From assembly GCA_963752605.1 (NCBI GenBank), contig CAVVYW010000005.1:1302001-1366000 (forward strand): a stretch of DNA of 64,000 nt, written 5' to 3'. Each line of letters starts with the position of its first letter. Position 1 is the first letter of the stretch. Positions 1 to 8,485 of this stretch are shown here, in pieces. The notes beneath the pieces are model-generated. The model was not told the DNA's origin and made no database searches. It saw only the letters and a list, made by a program, of their open reading frames with translations. Source of the stretch: CAVVYW01 sp963752605 (lineage in GTDB: Bacteria > Actinomycetota > Thermoleophilia > Solirubrobacterales > 70-9). The position numbers were made by a program, and so were the translations under genes.

Positions 1-32
1 CCGCGCCGAATCTCTCATCAGGGCTCCCAGCA

Positions 33-437
33 TCACAGAGCCCCCAGCCAGGCCAGCACCGCCGTGAGGGTGAGCAGGGCGGGACCGGGATGCTTGACGA
101 GGGGCCGAAGCGACCGGGTGTCGCCGGCCCCCGATGCGATCGCCGTCGCCGCAAAGCCGGTGAAGGCAACGGCGCCGAGCACCGCGAGCGCGCGGGAGGC
201 ATCTTCGTCGAGGGAGGTCCCCGCGAGCAGCAGCGCGACTCCGACCGCGAGGAAGGCGACCGTGGTCATGTGCCAGCTTGCGTGGATCATCGCCATGGTC
301 AGGCGCGGGCCGCCCAGGCGACTGGGTGGCAGCTCTGCCGCGGACAGCTTCCTCACCACGAGGACCTCGCCGCCCGCCCCGTGAACGGCGGCGCCGATGA
401 TGGCGAGCGATCCGGCGACTATCAGCGGGAGGTCCAT
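33..437 (-). CDS. Small four-helix membrane protein
   Basis: A protein of about 134 residues made almost entirely of four hydrophobic helices, with a short charged loop after the first (VVRKLSAAELPPSRLGG). I chose the ATG at 437 because a clean AAGGAG site lies 7 bases upstream of it (445-450); an upstream in-frame start at 488 would run through the operator region. The gene is transcribed away from the TetR-family gene at 512 and shares its control region. Such pairs usually mean the TetR protein represses the membrane protein, so a role in efflux or envelope response is possible, but I recognise no specific family and assign no function. Confidence 0.7.
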   Translation of the reverse strand: MDLPLIVAGSLAIIGAAVHGAGGEVLVVRKLSAAELPPSRLGGPRLTMAMIHASWHMTTVAFLAVGVALLLAGTSLDEDASRALAVLGAVAFTGFAATAIASGAGDTRSLRPLVKHPGPALLTLTAVLAWLGAL

Positions 438-473
438 GACTTCACTCCTTTCATCGCCGCGTCCATGCGGGGG

Positions 474-503
474 CGTATGGAAGTCCATACGTTAGCGTAT
501 AGT
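474..503. promoter_or_regulatory. Palindromic operator and -10 box between the divergent pair
   Basis: Two overlapping inverted repeats sit here. CGTATGG (474-480) and CCATACG (485-491) are 7-bp arms around AAGT. ATACG (487-491) and CGTAT (496-500) are arms around TTAG. The motif CGTAT/ATACG therefore occurs three times in 27 bp. TATAGT at 498-503 is a good -10 hexamer ending 8 bases before the ATG at 512, which suggests a nearly leaderless TetR transcript with the operator lying over its own promoter. Autoregulation and control of the divergent membrane gene are inferred. Confidence 0.6.
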
Positions 504-511
504 CGTCCGAG

Positions 512-1078
512 ATGCCCCTCACCCGCACACCCCGCGCGAGTTGGGTCGACGAGGGCCTGAACGCCCTCGGCGCCGGCGGGCCCGACGCCGTCCGGATCGA
601 GGCGCTCGCCCGCTCCCTCGGCGTGAGCAAGGGCGGCTTCTACTGGCACTTCGACGGGCGCCAGGCCCTCCTCGACGAGATGCTCGACACCTGGGAGCGG
701 TTGGGGGTCGACGAGGTGATCGAGCGCGTGGAGGCCGAGGGCGGCGACGGCCGGGCGAAGCTGCGGCGGCTGTCGGCGATCGCCGCCTCCGGTGAGGAGA
801 CGCTCGGGATCGACCCGCTGAGAATCGACCTCGCGGTGCGCGACTGGGCCCGCCGCGACAGGAAGGTCGCCCGCCGCCTGCGGGAGGTCGACAACCGCCG
901 GATGGACTACATGCGCGGGCTGTTCGGCGAGTTCGTGGCGGACGAGGACGACGTCGAGGCTCGCTCGATCCTCTCCTTCGCCCTCTGGATCGGCAACCAC
1001 TTCATCGCCGCGGACCACGACGGCCGGAACCGCGACGAGGTGCAGGAGCTGGCGTTCAACCGGCTCCTCGAGGACTGA
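512..1078 (+). CDS. TetR/AcrR-family transcriptional regulator
   Basis: A 188-residue regulator. The N-terminal 50 residues carry the TetR helix-turn-helix, with the characteristic ALARSLGVSKGGFYWHF recognition segment at about residues 31-47. The rest is an all-helical ligand-binding domain typical of the family in length. No Shine-Dalgarno is visible before the ATG at 512, but a -10-like TATAGT ends 8 bases upstream, consistent with a leaderless message. The palindromes at 474-500 are the likely binding site. Target and inducer cannot be read from the sequence; the divergent membrane protein is the obvious candidate target. Confidence 0.88.
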   Translation: MPLTRTPRASWVDEGLNALGAGGPDAVRIEALARSLGVSKGGFYWHFDGRQALLDEMLDTWERLGVDEVIERVEAEGGDGRAKLRRLSAIAASGEETLGIDPLRIDLAVRDWARRDRKVARRLREVDNRRMDYMRGLFGEFVADEDDVEARSILSFALWIGNHFIAADHDGRNRDEVQELAFNRLLED

Positions 1079-1093
1079 CGGACCTCAGCCCGG

Positions 1094-2023
1094 CTAAGCC
1101 GCGGCCTTGGCGGCCTGGCGCTCCGGCGAGATCCGCACGACGTCCCAGACCAGGCCGAGCTTCTCCATCGCCCAGATCAACCAGGCCGAGGGATCGGGCT
1201 GGAAGCGGCGCAGCCCGTGCACGGCCGAGGTCGGGAAGGCGTGGTGGTTGTTGTGCCAGGACTCCCCTCCGCTCAGCAGCGCCAGGGGCGCGAAGTTCCG
1301 CGACTCGTCGCCGGTCTCGAACGGGCGTCGCCCGAACATGTGGCAGATCGAGTTGATCGAGTAGGTGACGTGGTGCAGCAGGAAGATCCGCACCGCACCT
1401 CCCCAGAGCAGGCCGGTGAGGCCGGCGACGACCGTGCCGCCGATCGCGACCCCGAGGCCGAAGGGCACGGCCAGGCCGACCGCGACCCAGAGGACGAAGG
1501 TGCGATCGACGAAGCGCACGACAGGGTCGTCAAGCAGGTCCGGCGCGAAGCGCTGCTTGTTGCCGCGCTGGGTGTGGATGAAGAGCCAGCCGAGATGGGC
1601 GTGGAAGAAGCCCTTGAACTGGGCAAGGACGCCCTCGCCGTGGCCGACGTGGGGGCTGTGCGGGTCGCCCTCCTCGTCGGAGAAGGCATGGTGCTTGCGG
1701 TGGTCGGCGACCCAGGAGATGACCGGGCCCTCGATCGCCGCCGAGCCGAGCCCGGCGAAGAGAGCGCGCACCCACGCGTATGTCTTGAAGGCGCGATGGG
1801 TGAGCATCCGATGGAACCCGACGGTGATCCCGAACATGCACGGGACGTAGACGATCGCGAAGACGACCAGGTCGTGCCAGTTGAGCGTCGAGCTCCACGC
1901 GTGGTAGATCGCGAAGCCGAGCAGCAGGAAGGGAGCCACCGTCAGGGTCCCGGTGATGATCCGATCGCGGGTCTCGTGCTCTACCGGTTGGACGGCCGTC
2001 GCGAGCGAATCGTTGGCACTCAT
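1094..2023 (-). CDS. Acyl-CoA/acyl-lipid delta-9-type fatty acid desaturase
   Basis: A 309-residue integral membrane di-iron desaturase. All three histidine boxes are present: HRMLTH (HX4H) near residue 70, HRKHH (HX2HH) near residue 108, and HNNHH near residue 258. They are separated by hydrophobic segments in the order expected for stearoyl-CoA/acyl-lipid desaturases, which insert a double bond into saturated acyl chains using O2 and electrons from ferredoxin or cytochrome b5. The length is normal for the bacterial family. The ATG at 2023 begins the MSAND N-terminus. Its neighbour across the gap is a cold-shock protein; shared cold or membrane-fluidity physiology is plausible but not shown. 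Confidence 0.92.
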   Translation of the reverse strand: MSANDSLATAVQPVEHETRDRIITGTLTVAPFLLLGFAIYHAWSSTLNWHDLVVFAIVYVPCMFGITVGFHRMLTHRAFKTYAWVRALFAGLGSAAIEGPVISWVADHRKHHAFSDEEGDPHSPHVGHGEGVLAQFKGFFHAHLGWLFIHTQRGNKQRFAPDLLDDPVVRFVDRTFVLWVAVGLAVPFGLGVAIGGTVVAGLTGLLWGGAVRIFLLHHVTYSINSICHMFGRRPFETGDESRNFAPLALLSGGESWHNNHHAFPTSAVHGLRRFQPDPSAWLIWAMEKLGLVWDVVRISPERQAAKAAA

Positions 2024-2241
2024 GCTGATGCCCTTTCTCGTTGGTCCCCGGCCACGTCCGCGAAATCAAGCGTCCGCGGTGCCGGGTCTTGTGCCCAGCA
2101 ACCCTACCAACGGCGCTAGTTGCTACGGTCCGCTCGTTCGGCCGGATGAACTACCCGGCAAAGTTGTGCCAGCGCTCGCAGTAGTCGTTGCTTCGCATTT
2201 CGACCTCCGAGTAAGCAGCACACATAAGTTGGAGGTACGAA

Positions 2242-2448
2242 GTGCCTACAGGAACCGTGAAGTGGTTCAGCAACGACAAGGGCTACGGGTTCATCACTCC
2301 CGACGACGGCTCTGACGACGTGTTCGTGCACCACAGCTCCATCGAGGGCGAGGGCTTCAAGACCCTCGACGAGGGAGCGAAGGTGGAGTACGAGGTGGAG
2401 CAGGGCCCCAAGGGCCCCGCGGCCGCCGGCGTCAAGGCAGCCGCCTAG
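2242..2448 (+). CDS. Cold-shock-domain protein (CspA family)
   Basis: A 68-residue single-domain RNA/ssDNA chaperone. RNP1 (KGYGFI) and RNP2 (VFVHHS) are intact, as is the N-terminal GTVKWF start of the OB fold. The start is GTG at 2242, preceded by GGAGG at 2231-2235. The tail is Ala/Gly-rich, as is common in actinobacterial Csp proteins. The gene stands alone, ended by a strong intrinsic terminator at 2475, and its roughly 220-bp upstream gap leaves room for a structured leader, which I could not define. Confidence 0.96.
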   Translation: MPTGTVKWFSNDKGYGFITPDDGSDDVFVHHSSIEGEGFKTLDEGAKVEYEVEQGPKGPAAAGVKAAA

Positions 2449-2474
2449 CCGGAACCACGACTTCACGCTTCAGG

Positions 2475-2503
2475 AAAGGGCCCTCCTCGGAGGGCCCTTT
2501 TCA
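2475..2503 (+). terminator. Intrinsic terminator of the csp gene
   Basis: A perfect 12-bp inverted repeat, AAAGGGCCCTCC (2475-2486) and GGAGGGCCCTTT (2489-2500), with only TC between the arms. The stem is followed by T-rich sequence and lies 27 bp after the csp stop codon. Confidence 0.93.
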
Positions 2504-2610
2504 TTGCGGGGTCATGCCGGCGTCAGGCCTGCGTCAAGGCTGGCGCTCGCGGGCGTTAGGACCGCGTCAAGAAACGCATTTCGCCTGCACCCGGGCGCTA
2601 GAACGGATGC

Positions 2611-4509
2611 ATGGCTTCCGCGACCGGAGCCGTATCTCGTCTGTTGGTGGGGCGGCCGATGCGCAGCGACCGGCTGGAGGAGACGCTGCTCCCGAAGCGC
2701 CTCGCGCTGCCGGTCTTCTGCTCGGATCCGCTCTCCTCCGTCGCCTATGCCACCGAGCAGATCTGCTGGTCCTCGGCCTCGGCGGGCTGGCGCTGCTCCA
2801 TCTGACCCCTGGGTGGCACTTGCGGTCGTCGCGCTGCTGACCATCGTCATCGCCTCCTACCGGCAGACCTGCCACGCCTATCCGAACGGCGGCGGGGCCT
2901 ACGCGGTGAGCCGGGCGAACCTCGGCGAGAACGCATCGCTCACGGCGGCCTCGGCGCTGCTGATCGACTACGTGCTGACCGTCGCGGTCTCGGTCGTGGC
3001 CGGGGTCGCCGCGATCACCAGCGCCGCCCCGGAGCTGGCCCCGCAGGCGGTCGAGCTCTCGATCGGATTCGTCGCCCTGCTGACGATCATGAACCTGCGG
3101 GGGGTGAGGGAGTCGGGCCGGGCCTTCGCCGTCCCGACCTACGGCTTCGTGGCCTCGGTCATGCTGCTGCTCGCGGTCGGGTTCGCCCGCGTCCTCTTCG
3201 GCGACGGCATCACGGCGGAGAGCGCCGACTACCACCTGCAGCAGTCGGCCGAGACCGGCGGGCTGCTCGCGGTCTTCCTGGTCCTGCGCGCGTTCGCGTC
3301 GGGGTGCACGGCGCTGACCGGCGTCGAGGCCGTCTCCAACGGCGTACCGGCCTTCGCGAAGCCGAAGAGCCGCAACGCGGCCACGACGCTCCTGATCATG
3401 GGCGTGCTGGCGATCGTCATGTTCGCCGGGATCACGGGCCTCGCGATGGCGGCGGACGTGCACATGGCCGAGGACCCGGCCAACCTGATCGGCCTCGCGC
3501 CGGGTGAGGAGCAGAGGACCGCGATCAGCCAGGTCGCCCTCGCGACCTTCGGCGAGGGGGCCCTCTTCTTCGTGATCCAGGGGTTCACGGCGGCGATCCT
3601 GATCCTGGCGGCGAACACCGCCTTCAACGGCTTCCCGGTGCTGGCCTCGCTCCTCGGCCGGGACAACTTCCTGCCCCACCAGCTCTCCAACCGCGGGGAC
3701 CGGCTGGTCTTCTCCAACGGCATCGCGGTGCTGGCCCTGGTGGCCGGCCTGCTGATCGTCGCCTTCGACGCCAGCGTCACCCGCCTGATCCAGCTCTACA
3801 TCCTCGGCGTCTTCCTCTCCTTCACGCTCAGCCAGGCCGGCATGGTCCGCCACTGGTCCCGGGAGATCGCCGAGCGCGGGAGACGGCGAGCGGGCGAAGC
3901 TCCGGCGAAAGCGGGCGGTCAACGGGCTCGGGGCGGCCGCCACGGCGCTCGTCTTCGTGATCGTCCTGGTCACCAAATTCGCGGAGGGGGCCTGGATCGT
4001 CGTGCTGGCCGCCCCGATCCTGTTCCTGGCGATGAAGGGGGTCTCCAGGCACTACCGCGACCTGGGCACAGCAGCTTCAGCCCTCCGCGGCGGGCACGAC
4101 CGTGCCCGGGACGGGTCCACCGGTCGTCCTGGTCTCGAACCTGCTGGCGCCGACCCTCCAGGCCCTGGCCTACGCGCAGAGCACCAACCCGGCCAGCCTG
4201 AGGGCGGTCCACGTGGCGGTCGAGCACGACGACGATCGCCTGCCGAAGGAGTGGCGCAGGCGCGGCGTGCCGGTCGAGCTGGTGGTGATCGAGTCGCCCT
4301 TCCGCGAGACCACGCGGCCGGTGATCCGCTACGTGCGGCAGCTCCAGCGTGAGAACCCGGGCGACGTGATCTCGGTCGTCATCCCCGAGTACGTGGTGGA
4401 ACACTGGTGGCAGAACCTTCTTCACAACCAGACGGCTCTGCGGTTGAAGGGGAGACTGCTATTCGAGCCACGGGTGACAGTCACGAGCGTCCCATGGGTG
4501 CTCCGGTGA
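2611..4509 (+). CDS. kimA: KimA-like potassium transporter (APC superfamily), frameshifted in this sequence
   Basis: A 12-helix APC-fold transporter with a C-terminal cytoplasmic USP-like domain, matching Bacillus KimA along its whole length. That protein is a high-affinity K+/H+ symporter regulated by c-di-AMP. Seen here: SDPLSSVAYATEQ at the start, SYRQTCHAYPNGGGAY, IDYVLTVAVS, CTALTGVEAVSN, and a C-terminal end (LLHNQTALRLKGRLLF) closely like KimA. The polar residues thought to bind K+ (D and Y of helix 1, DY/T/S of IDYVLTVAVS, T and E of ALTGVEA) are kept. The frame shifts near 2763, 2806, 3890 and 4075, yet homology continues across each, so I read them as sequence errors. The stop overlaps the GTG of the next gene. 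Many databases label such proteins only as APC amino-acid permeases. Confidence 0.8.
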
Positions 4510-6024
4510 GCACGGAGATCACCTATGTGCGAAGCGAGGACCTGCTGGACGACTCGGTGCCGGGCCGGGTCGCGCGCAGGCTTGGGCTGAGCCGACGCCG
4601 CCAGCTGAGCGGGCTCGGCTTCGCCGTGGTCGCGCTGCCGCTGCTCACCCTGCTGCTGGACGCCCTCGACGAGCAGCTCGCCCTCGACGGCCAGGTCCTG
4701 CTCTACCTGCTGGTCGTCGTCGTGGTCGCGCTGATCGGCGGTGCGGTGGCGGCGCTGATCTCGGCGGTCGCCGCGGCGCTGCTGATCAACTACTTCTTCG
4801 TCGATCCGATCCACACGCTGACCGTCGGCGACCCCGACCAGGTCGTGGCGCTCTTCGTCTTCGTCGCGGTGGCCGGCCTGGTCAGCGGCGCGGTCGAGAT
4901 CGCGGTGCAGGCGGACCCAGGCGGCCGAGCGGGCCCGGGCCGAGGCCGAGACGATGTCGGCCCTGGCGGGGCCCGACCTGACCGGCGAGGAGTCGCTGCA
5001 CGAGGTGCTCCGGCACGCGATGAACACCTTCCGGATGGAGTCCGTCGCCCTCAAGGTGCGCGAGCCGGGCAGCAGCGAGTGGGTGGACGCCGACAAGGTC
5101 GGCTGGGGGCCGCCCGGGGACGAGGCGCCGCTCCGCTTCGACGTCGCCGCCGGGCCGCGCCTGCGGCTGGTCGGCCGCGGCCCGGCGCTGTTCGCCGAGG
5201 ACGAGCGCGTGCTCGAGACCTTCGCCGCCGCCGCCCGGACCGCCTACGAGGGGCATCGCCTGAGCGGCGAGGCCGAGGAGGCCCGCACTCTCGCCACCGT
5301 GGACAAGCAGCGGACGGCGCTGCTGGCGGCCGTCGGCCACGATCTGCGGACCCCACTTGCCGGGATCAAGGCGAGCGTCAGCTCGCTTGCGCCAGACCGA
5401 CGTCGAGTGGTCGGAGGAGGAGCGCGACGAGCTGCTCGCGACGATCGAGGACTCGACCGATCGGCTCGACACCGTCGTCCGCAACCTGCTCGACGCCAGC
5501 CGGCTCCAGGCCGGCTCGCTCGCGGTCCGGACCGAGGCCGTCGCCCTCGACGAGATCGCCTCGGCCGCCGCCCTCGAGGTTCCCGAAGCGGCCGGGCAGC
5601 TCGAGCTCGACGTCCCGGAGGACCTCCCACTGGTCCGCGCCGATCGGGGACTGCTCCAGCGGGTCTTCGCCAACGTGCTCGACAACGCGGTCCGCCATGG
5701 CGGCGGTGAGGAGCCGATCACGATCAGGGCGCCGCGCCGGCGCGGAGAACGCGAAGGTCGAGATCGTCGACCACGGACCCGGCGTCCCCGAGTCGGCCCG
5801 GGAGGGCCTGTTCGAGCCTTTCCAGCGGGCCGGCGACCAGCAGCGGGCCTCGGCCTCGGCCTCTCGGTCGCCCGCGGCTTCATCGAGGCGATGGGCGGCG
5901 CGATGGTCGCGGACAGCACTCCCGGCGGCGGGATGACGATGCGCATCCGGCTGCAGCTCGCGAAGGACGGCGCCGCTCCCGAGGGCGGGCCCGAGCCGCG
6001 GCGAAGACGGAGGAGCCGTCGTGA
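4506..6024 (+). CDS. kdpD: Short KdpD-like sensor histidine kinase, frameshifted
   Basis: A membrane sensor kinase that lacks the large KdpD N-terminal domain and begins directly with the DUF4118 four-helix membrane block (about residues 30-135). A GAF-like linker follows, then an H-box (VGHDLRTPLAG), an N-box (FANVLDNAVRHGG), and G boxes (DHGPGVPES, GLGLSVARGF). The start is GTG at 4506, overlapping the KimA stop as GTGA, so the two are translationally coupled. The frame changes near 4910, 5394, 5735, 5842 and 5980; all kinase motifs survive, pointing to sequence errors. Predicted role: phosphorylating the adjacent KdpE-like regulator in response to potassium or turgor. No kdpFABC genes are in the window. 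Confidence 0.78.
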
Positions 6025-6706
6025 CGCGGGTGCTGGTGGTGGACGACGAGCAAGGGCCTGCGCCGGGCGCTCGGCATCAACCTGAAGGCGCGCGGCTACG
6101 AGGTGACTCTCGCCGCCGACGGCAAGTCGGCACTCGAGGCGGCCTCGCAGGAGCCGCCCGACGTCGTGGTGCTCGACCTCGGGCCTGCCGGACCTCGACG
6201 GCGTCACCGTGATCGAGGGGCTGCGTGGCTGGTCGAAGGCGCCGATCCTCGTCCTCTCCGCCCGCAGCGGCGAGCCGGACAAGGTGGTCGCCCTCGACGC
6301 CGGCGCGGACGACTACGTGACCAAGCCGTTCGGGATGGACGAGCTGCTCGCCCGGCTGCGGGCGGCCCTGCGCCGGACCCCGAACACCGACGAGGCCCCG
6401 AGCGTCGAGACCGCCGACTTCACCGTCGACCTCGCCGCCAAGGAGGTGCGCGGCAGCGACGGCGAGCCGATCAAGCTGACCCCGACCGAGTGGCACCTGC
6501 TCGAGGCGCTGGTCCGCAACGAGGGCAAGCTCGTCGGCCAGGTCCAGCTCCTGAAGGAGGTCTGGGGCCCGGCCTACGAGAAGGAGTCCAACTACCTGCG
6601 CGTCTACATGGCCCAGCTGCGGCGCAAGCTCGAGCCCGACCCGCCCCGCCCGCGCTATCTGATCACCGAGCCCGGGCTCGGCTACCGCTTCGTCAGCGGT
6701 GCTTGA
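6021..6706 (+). CDS. kdpE: KdpE-like OmpR-family response regulator, frameshifted
   Basis: A receiver domain (VLVVDDE acidic pocket, VVVLDL phospho-Asp site, LSARSGE, and KPFGMDELLARL with the conserved Lys) is followed by an OmpR-type winged helix (LTPTEWHLLEALVRN, then YLITEPGLGYRF). Length is normal, about 228 residues. The start is GTG at 6021, overlapping the kinase stop (GTGA). Frameshifts near 6050 and 6182 interrupt the receiver without disturbing motifs. Its 3' end overlaps the convergent aldo/keto reductase by 14 bp. The likely target is the kimA operon or a kdp operon elsewhere. Confidence 0.82.
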
Positions 6707-7692
6707 CGCCCTTCCTCGACGAAGTTGGCGAGGGGGGCTCGGTGACGGGGATGTCGCCGAGCGCCTCGTCGATCGCCTCGAGCACGTCGGCTGAGAGCTC
6801 GACGCCGGAGGCCTCGACGTTGGCGTGGACCTGCTCCGGCCGTGAGGCGCCGATGATCGCCGAGGCGACGTTCTGCTGGCGCAGGATCCAGGCGAGCGCC
6901 ATCTGCGGCATGGACAGCCCGGCGCCCTCGGCGATCGGCACCAGCTTCTGCACCGCCTCGTAGAGGTCGTCCGAGCGGTAGCGGTCCATCGCCCAGTTCA
7001 TCTCGCTCGACGCCGCGCGGGAGTCGGACGGCGGCTCCTCCCCCGGCTTGTACTTGCCGGTCAGCACGCCCTGGGCCAGCGGCGACCAGACGATCTGCGA
7101 GATCCCGTGCTGCTCGCAGAACTCGAGCAGCTCCGCCTCGGGCGCCCGCCAGATCATGTTGTACTGCGGCTGGGAGGAGACGAACTTCTTGGCTCCGGGC
7201 ACCTCGAGCGAGGCCTCGATCTGCTCGACGGTCCATTCGCTGAAGCCGATCTCGCGAACCTTGCCGGCCTCGCAGACCTCGGTCAGCGCCTCCATCGTCT
7301 CCTCGATCGGCACGCTCGGGTCGGGGCGGTGGCACTGGTAGAGGTCGACGTAGTCGGTCCGCAGGCGCTTCAGCGAGGCGTCGAGCTGCTTGTGGATCTG
7401 CTCGCGGGAGAGGCCCCGCTCCTTGTCGTCCTCCCCCATCTGGAAGAAGACCTTGGTGGCGAGGATGTAGTCCTCGCGCGGTGAAGTCGGAGAGGATCTC
7501 GCCCCAGGCCTCCTCGGCGGCGCCGCCGCCGTAGACGTTGGCGGTGTCGAAGAAGTTGATCTCGGCGTCGAAGGCGGCCTTGGTGCAGGCCTCGGTGTGC
7601 TCGCGCTCGAGGCCGCCCGAGTAGGTGAGCCAGGAGCCGAGCGAGATCTCAGAGACCTCGAGGTCCGAGTCGCCGAGCTTGCGGTAGCGCAC
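6693..7692 (-). CDS. Aldo/keto reductase, Kv-channel beta-subunit-like (AKR6), one frameshift
   Basis: An NADPH-dependent (alpha/beta)8-barrel reductase. It opens with MRYRKLGDSDLEVSEISLG and keeps the catalytic tetrad: D and Y of DTANVYGGG, K before the frameshift in the ATK segment, and H of QCHRPD. The stretches GLSREQIHKQLDASLKRL and RPDPSVPIEETMEAL align with mammalian Kv-beta subunits, and the length is about 330 residues. One frameshift lies near 7478. The gene starts 9 bp after the stop of the channel-like gene on the same strand, so the pair is probably one operon. A channel partnership is inferred from this arrangement; many AKR6 proteins act alone on aldehydes. Confidence 0.82.
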
Positions 7693-7701
7693 TCCCCGAC
7701 C

Positions 7702-8076
7702 CTACCGAGAGGGGTCGTCCTCCTTCACCTCGAGCTTGCCTGAACCGGTGATGTTTAGGTGATTGGCCATCGCACCGAACAGCAGCGAGATGAACGTGAT
7801 CGAGATGACGTCGAGCCCCACCGACAGGATCCGGCCCTCCGTGGTCAGCGGGTTGGGCAGCGACGAGGAGACGGTGGTGAGCTGCGAGCTGGTCCAGAAG
7901 AGCGCGTCGCCGTAGTTGGTGACGTGGGTCCCGGGCTCGGCCTCCTCGGCCCAGAGGAAGAGGCCGGCGGCGACCAGGTCGAAGGCTGCCACGGAAAGCA
8001 CGAGGAAGAACAGCCGCGCAGAGAGCAGCTCCCGTGAATGCCGCGGATTCCGCAGCTTCTCCAGCGGGCTGCGCAT
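7702..8076 (-). CDS. Two-helix ion-channel-like membrane protein with a non-canonical filter
   Basis: About 124 residues: a hydrophobic helix (SARLFFLVLSVAAFDLVAAG), a pore-loop-like segment, and a second helix (RILSVGLDVISITFISLLF). The layout matches the TM1-pore-TM2 module of K+ channels (GDALFWTSSQLTTV, then LTTEGRILSV), but the TVGYGD filter is replaced by TVSSSLPN. I chose the ATG at 8076; the longer reading to 8199 adds low-complexity Ser/Arg/Pro residues. It is probably cotranscribed with the Kv-beta-like reductase. Whether it conducts K+, another ion, or nothing is open. Confidence 0.65.
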   Translation of the reverse strand: MRSPLEKLRNPRHSRELLSARLFFLVLSVAAFDLVAAGLFLWAEEAEPGTHVTNYGDALFWTSSQLTTVSSSLPNPLTTEGRILSVGLDVISITFISLLFGAMANHLNITGSGKLEVKEDDPSR

Positions 8077-8320
8077 GCGCCAACTATCAGCGACCGGTCG
8101 GACGGTCGCGGGGGTGAGATCAGCCGCCGCGCTCGCCGCGGGCGAAGTCGAGGATCTCGCCGCACGCGGCGATGGTGGCCGCGAGCGCGATGGGGGCAAG
8201 GACGATCAGCAGGGGGCGGACGAGGCGCGGCACGAGGGCGGGCGCCCTATCCGTTGAGGGGACGGAAAGAGTCTCCCGTTCCCTGGCCGGGACCGGCGAA
8301 GGCATAGTCGACCCGACTAC

Positions 8321-8419
8321 ACGTCCTTTTCGGAATACCGCATCCATGTGGTGCATGCGGCATGCGCCTGATGCATCGGATATTCCCCTGGTGCATCGGA
8401 TATTTCGAAGAGGACGGGT
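8321..8419. repeat. Modular palindromic intergenic repeat, copy A
   Basis: This lies in the 409-bp gap between the divergent genes at 8076 and 8486, which otherwise holds no gene I can support. Outer arms CGTCCTTTTCGGAATA (8322-8337) and TATTTCGAAGAGGACG (8401-8416) pair with two mismatches. Inside are a hairpin of GGTGCATGC with GCATGCGCC and two copies of the unit TGCATCGGATATT. The same unit and architecture recur at 12446-12555 and 58290-58380. Confidence 0.75.
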
Positions 8420-8466
8420 CTCTCGGGAGGGCGGGTCGTCTCGGGAGGACGGGTCCTCTCGAGCAG
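8412..8466. repeat. Short tandem CGGGTC-TCTCGGGAGG repeat
   Basis: Three imperfect tandem units of about 17-18 bp, each of the form CGGGT(C/G)(T)CTCGGGAGG, the last decayed to CGGGTCCTCTCGAGCAGG. They abut palindromic repeat A and end about 20 bp before the ATG at 8486, so they lie in that gene's promoter or leader. CTCTCG-containing repeats also flank repeat C at 58.3 kb. Confidence 0.6.
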
Positions 8467-8485
8467 GTAGGGTCGCGTCCGCACC

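Noticed and set aside
2504..2610. A c-di-AMP (ydaO-type) riboswitch upstream of the KimA-like gene
   Set aside because: I looked for it because KimA is often so regulated, but the 107 bp between the csp terminator and the ATG is too short and shows none of the conserved elements.
2611..6706. kimA, kdpD and kdpE as true pseudogenes
   Set aside because: Frame changes are single-base, many, and leave every catalytic motif intact; neighbouring housekeeping genes such as typA show the same pattern.
8412..8466. The CTCTCG tandem repeats as a CRISPR array
   Set aside because: Units are contiguous, 17-30 bp and without unique spacers; no cas genes are present in the window.
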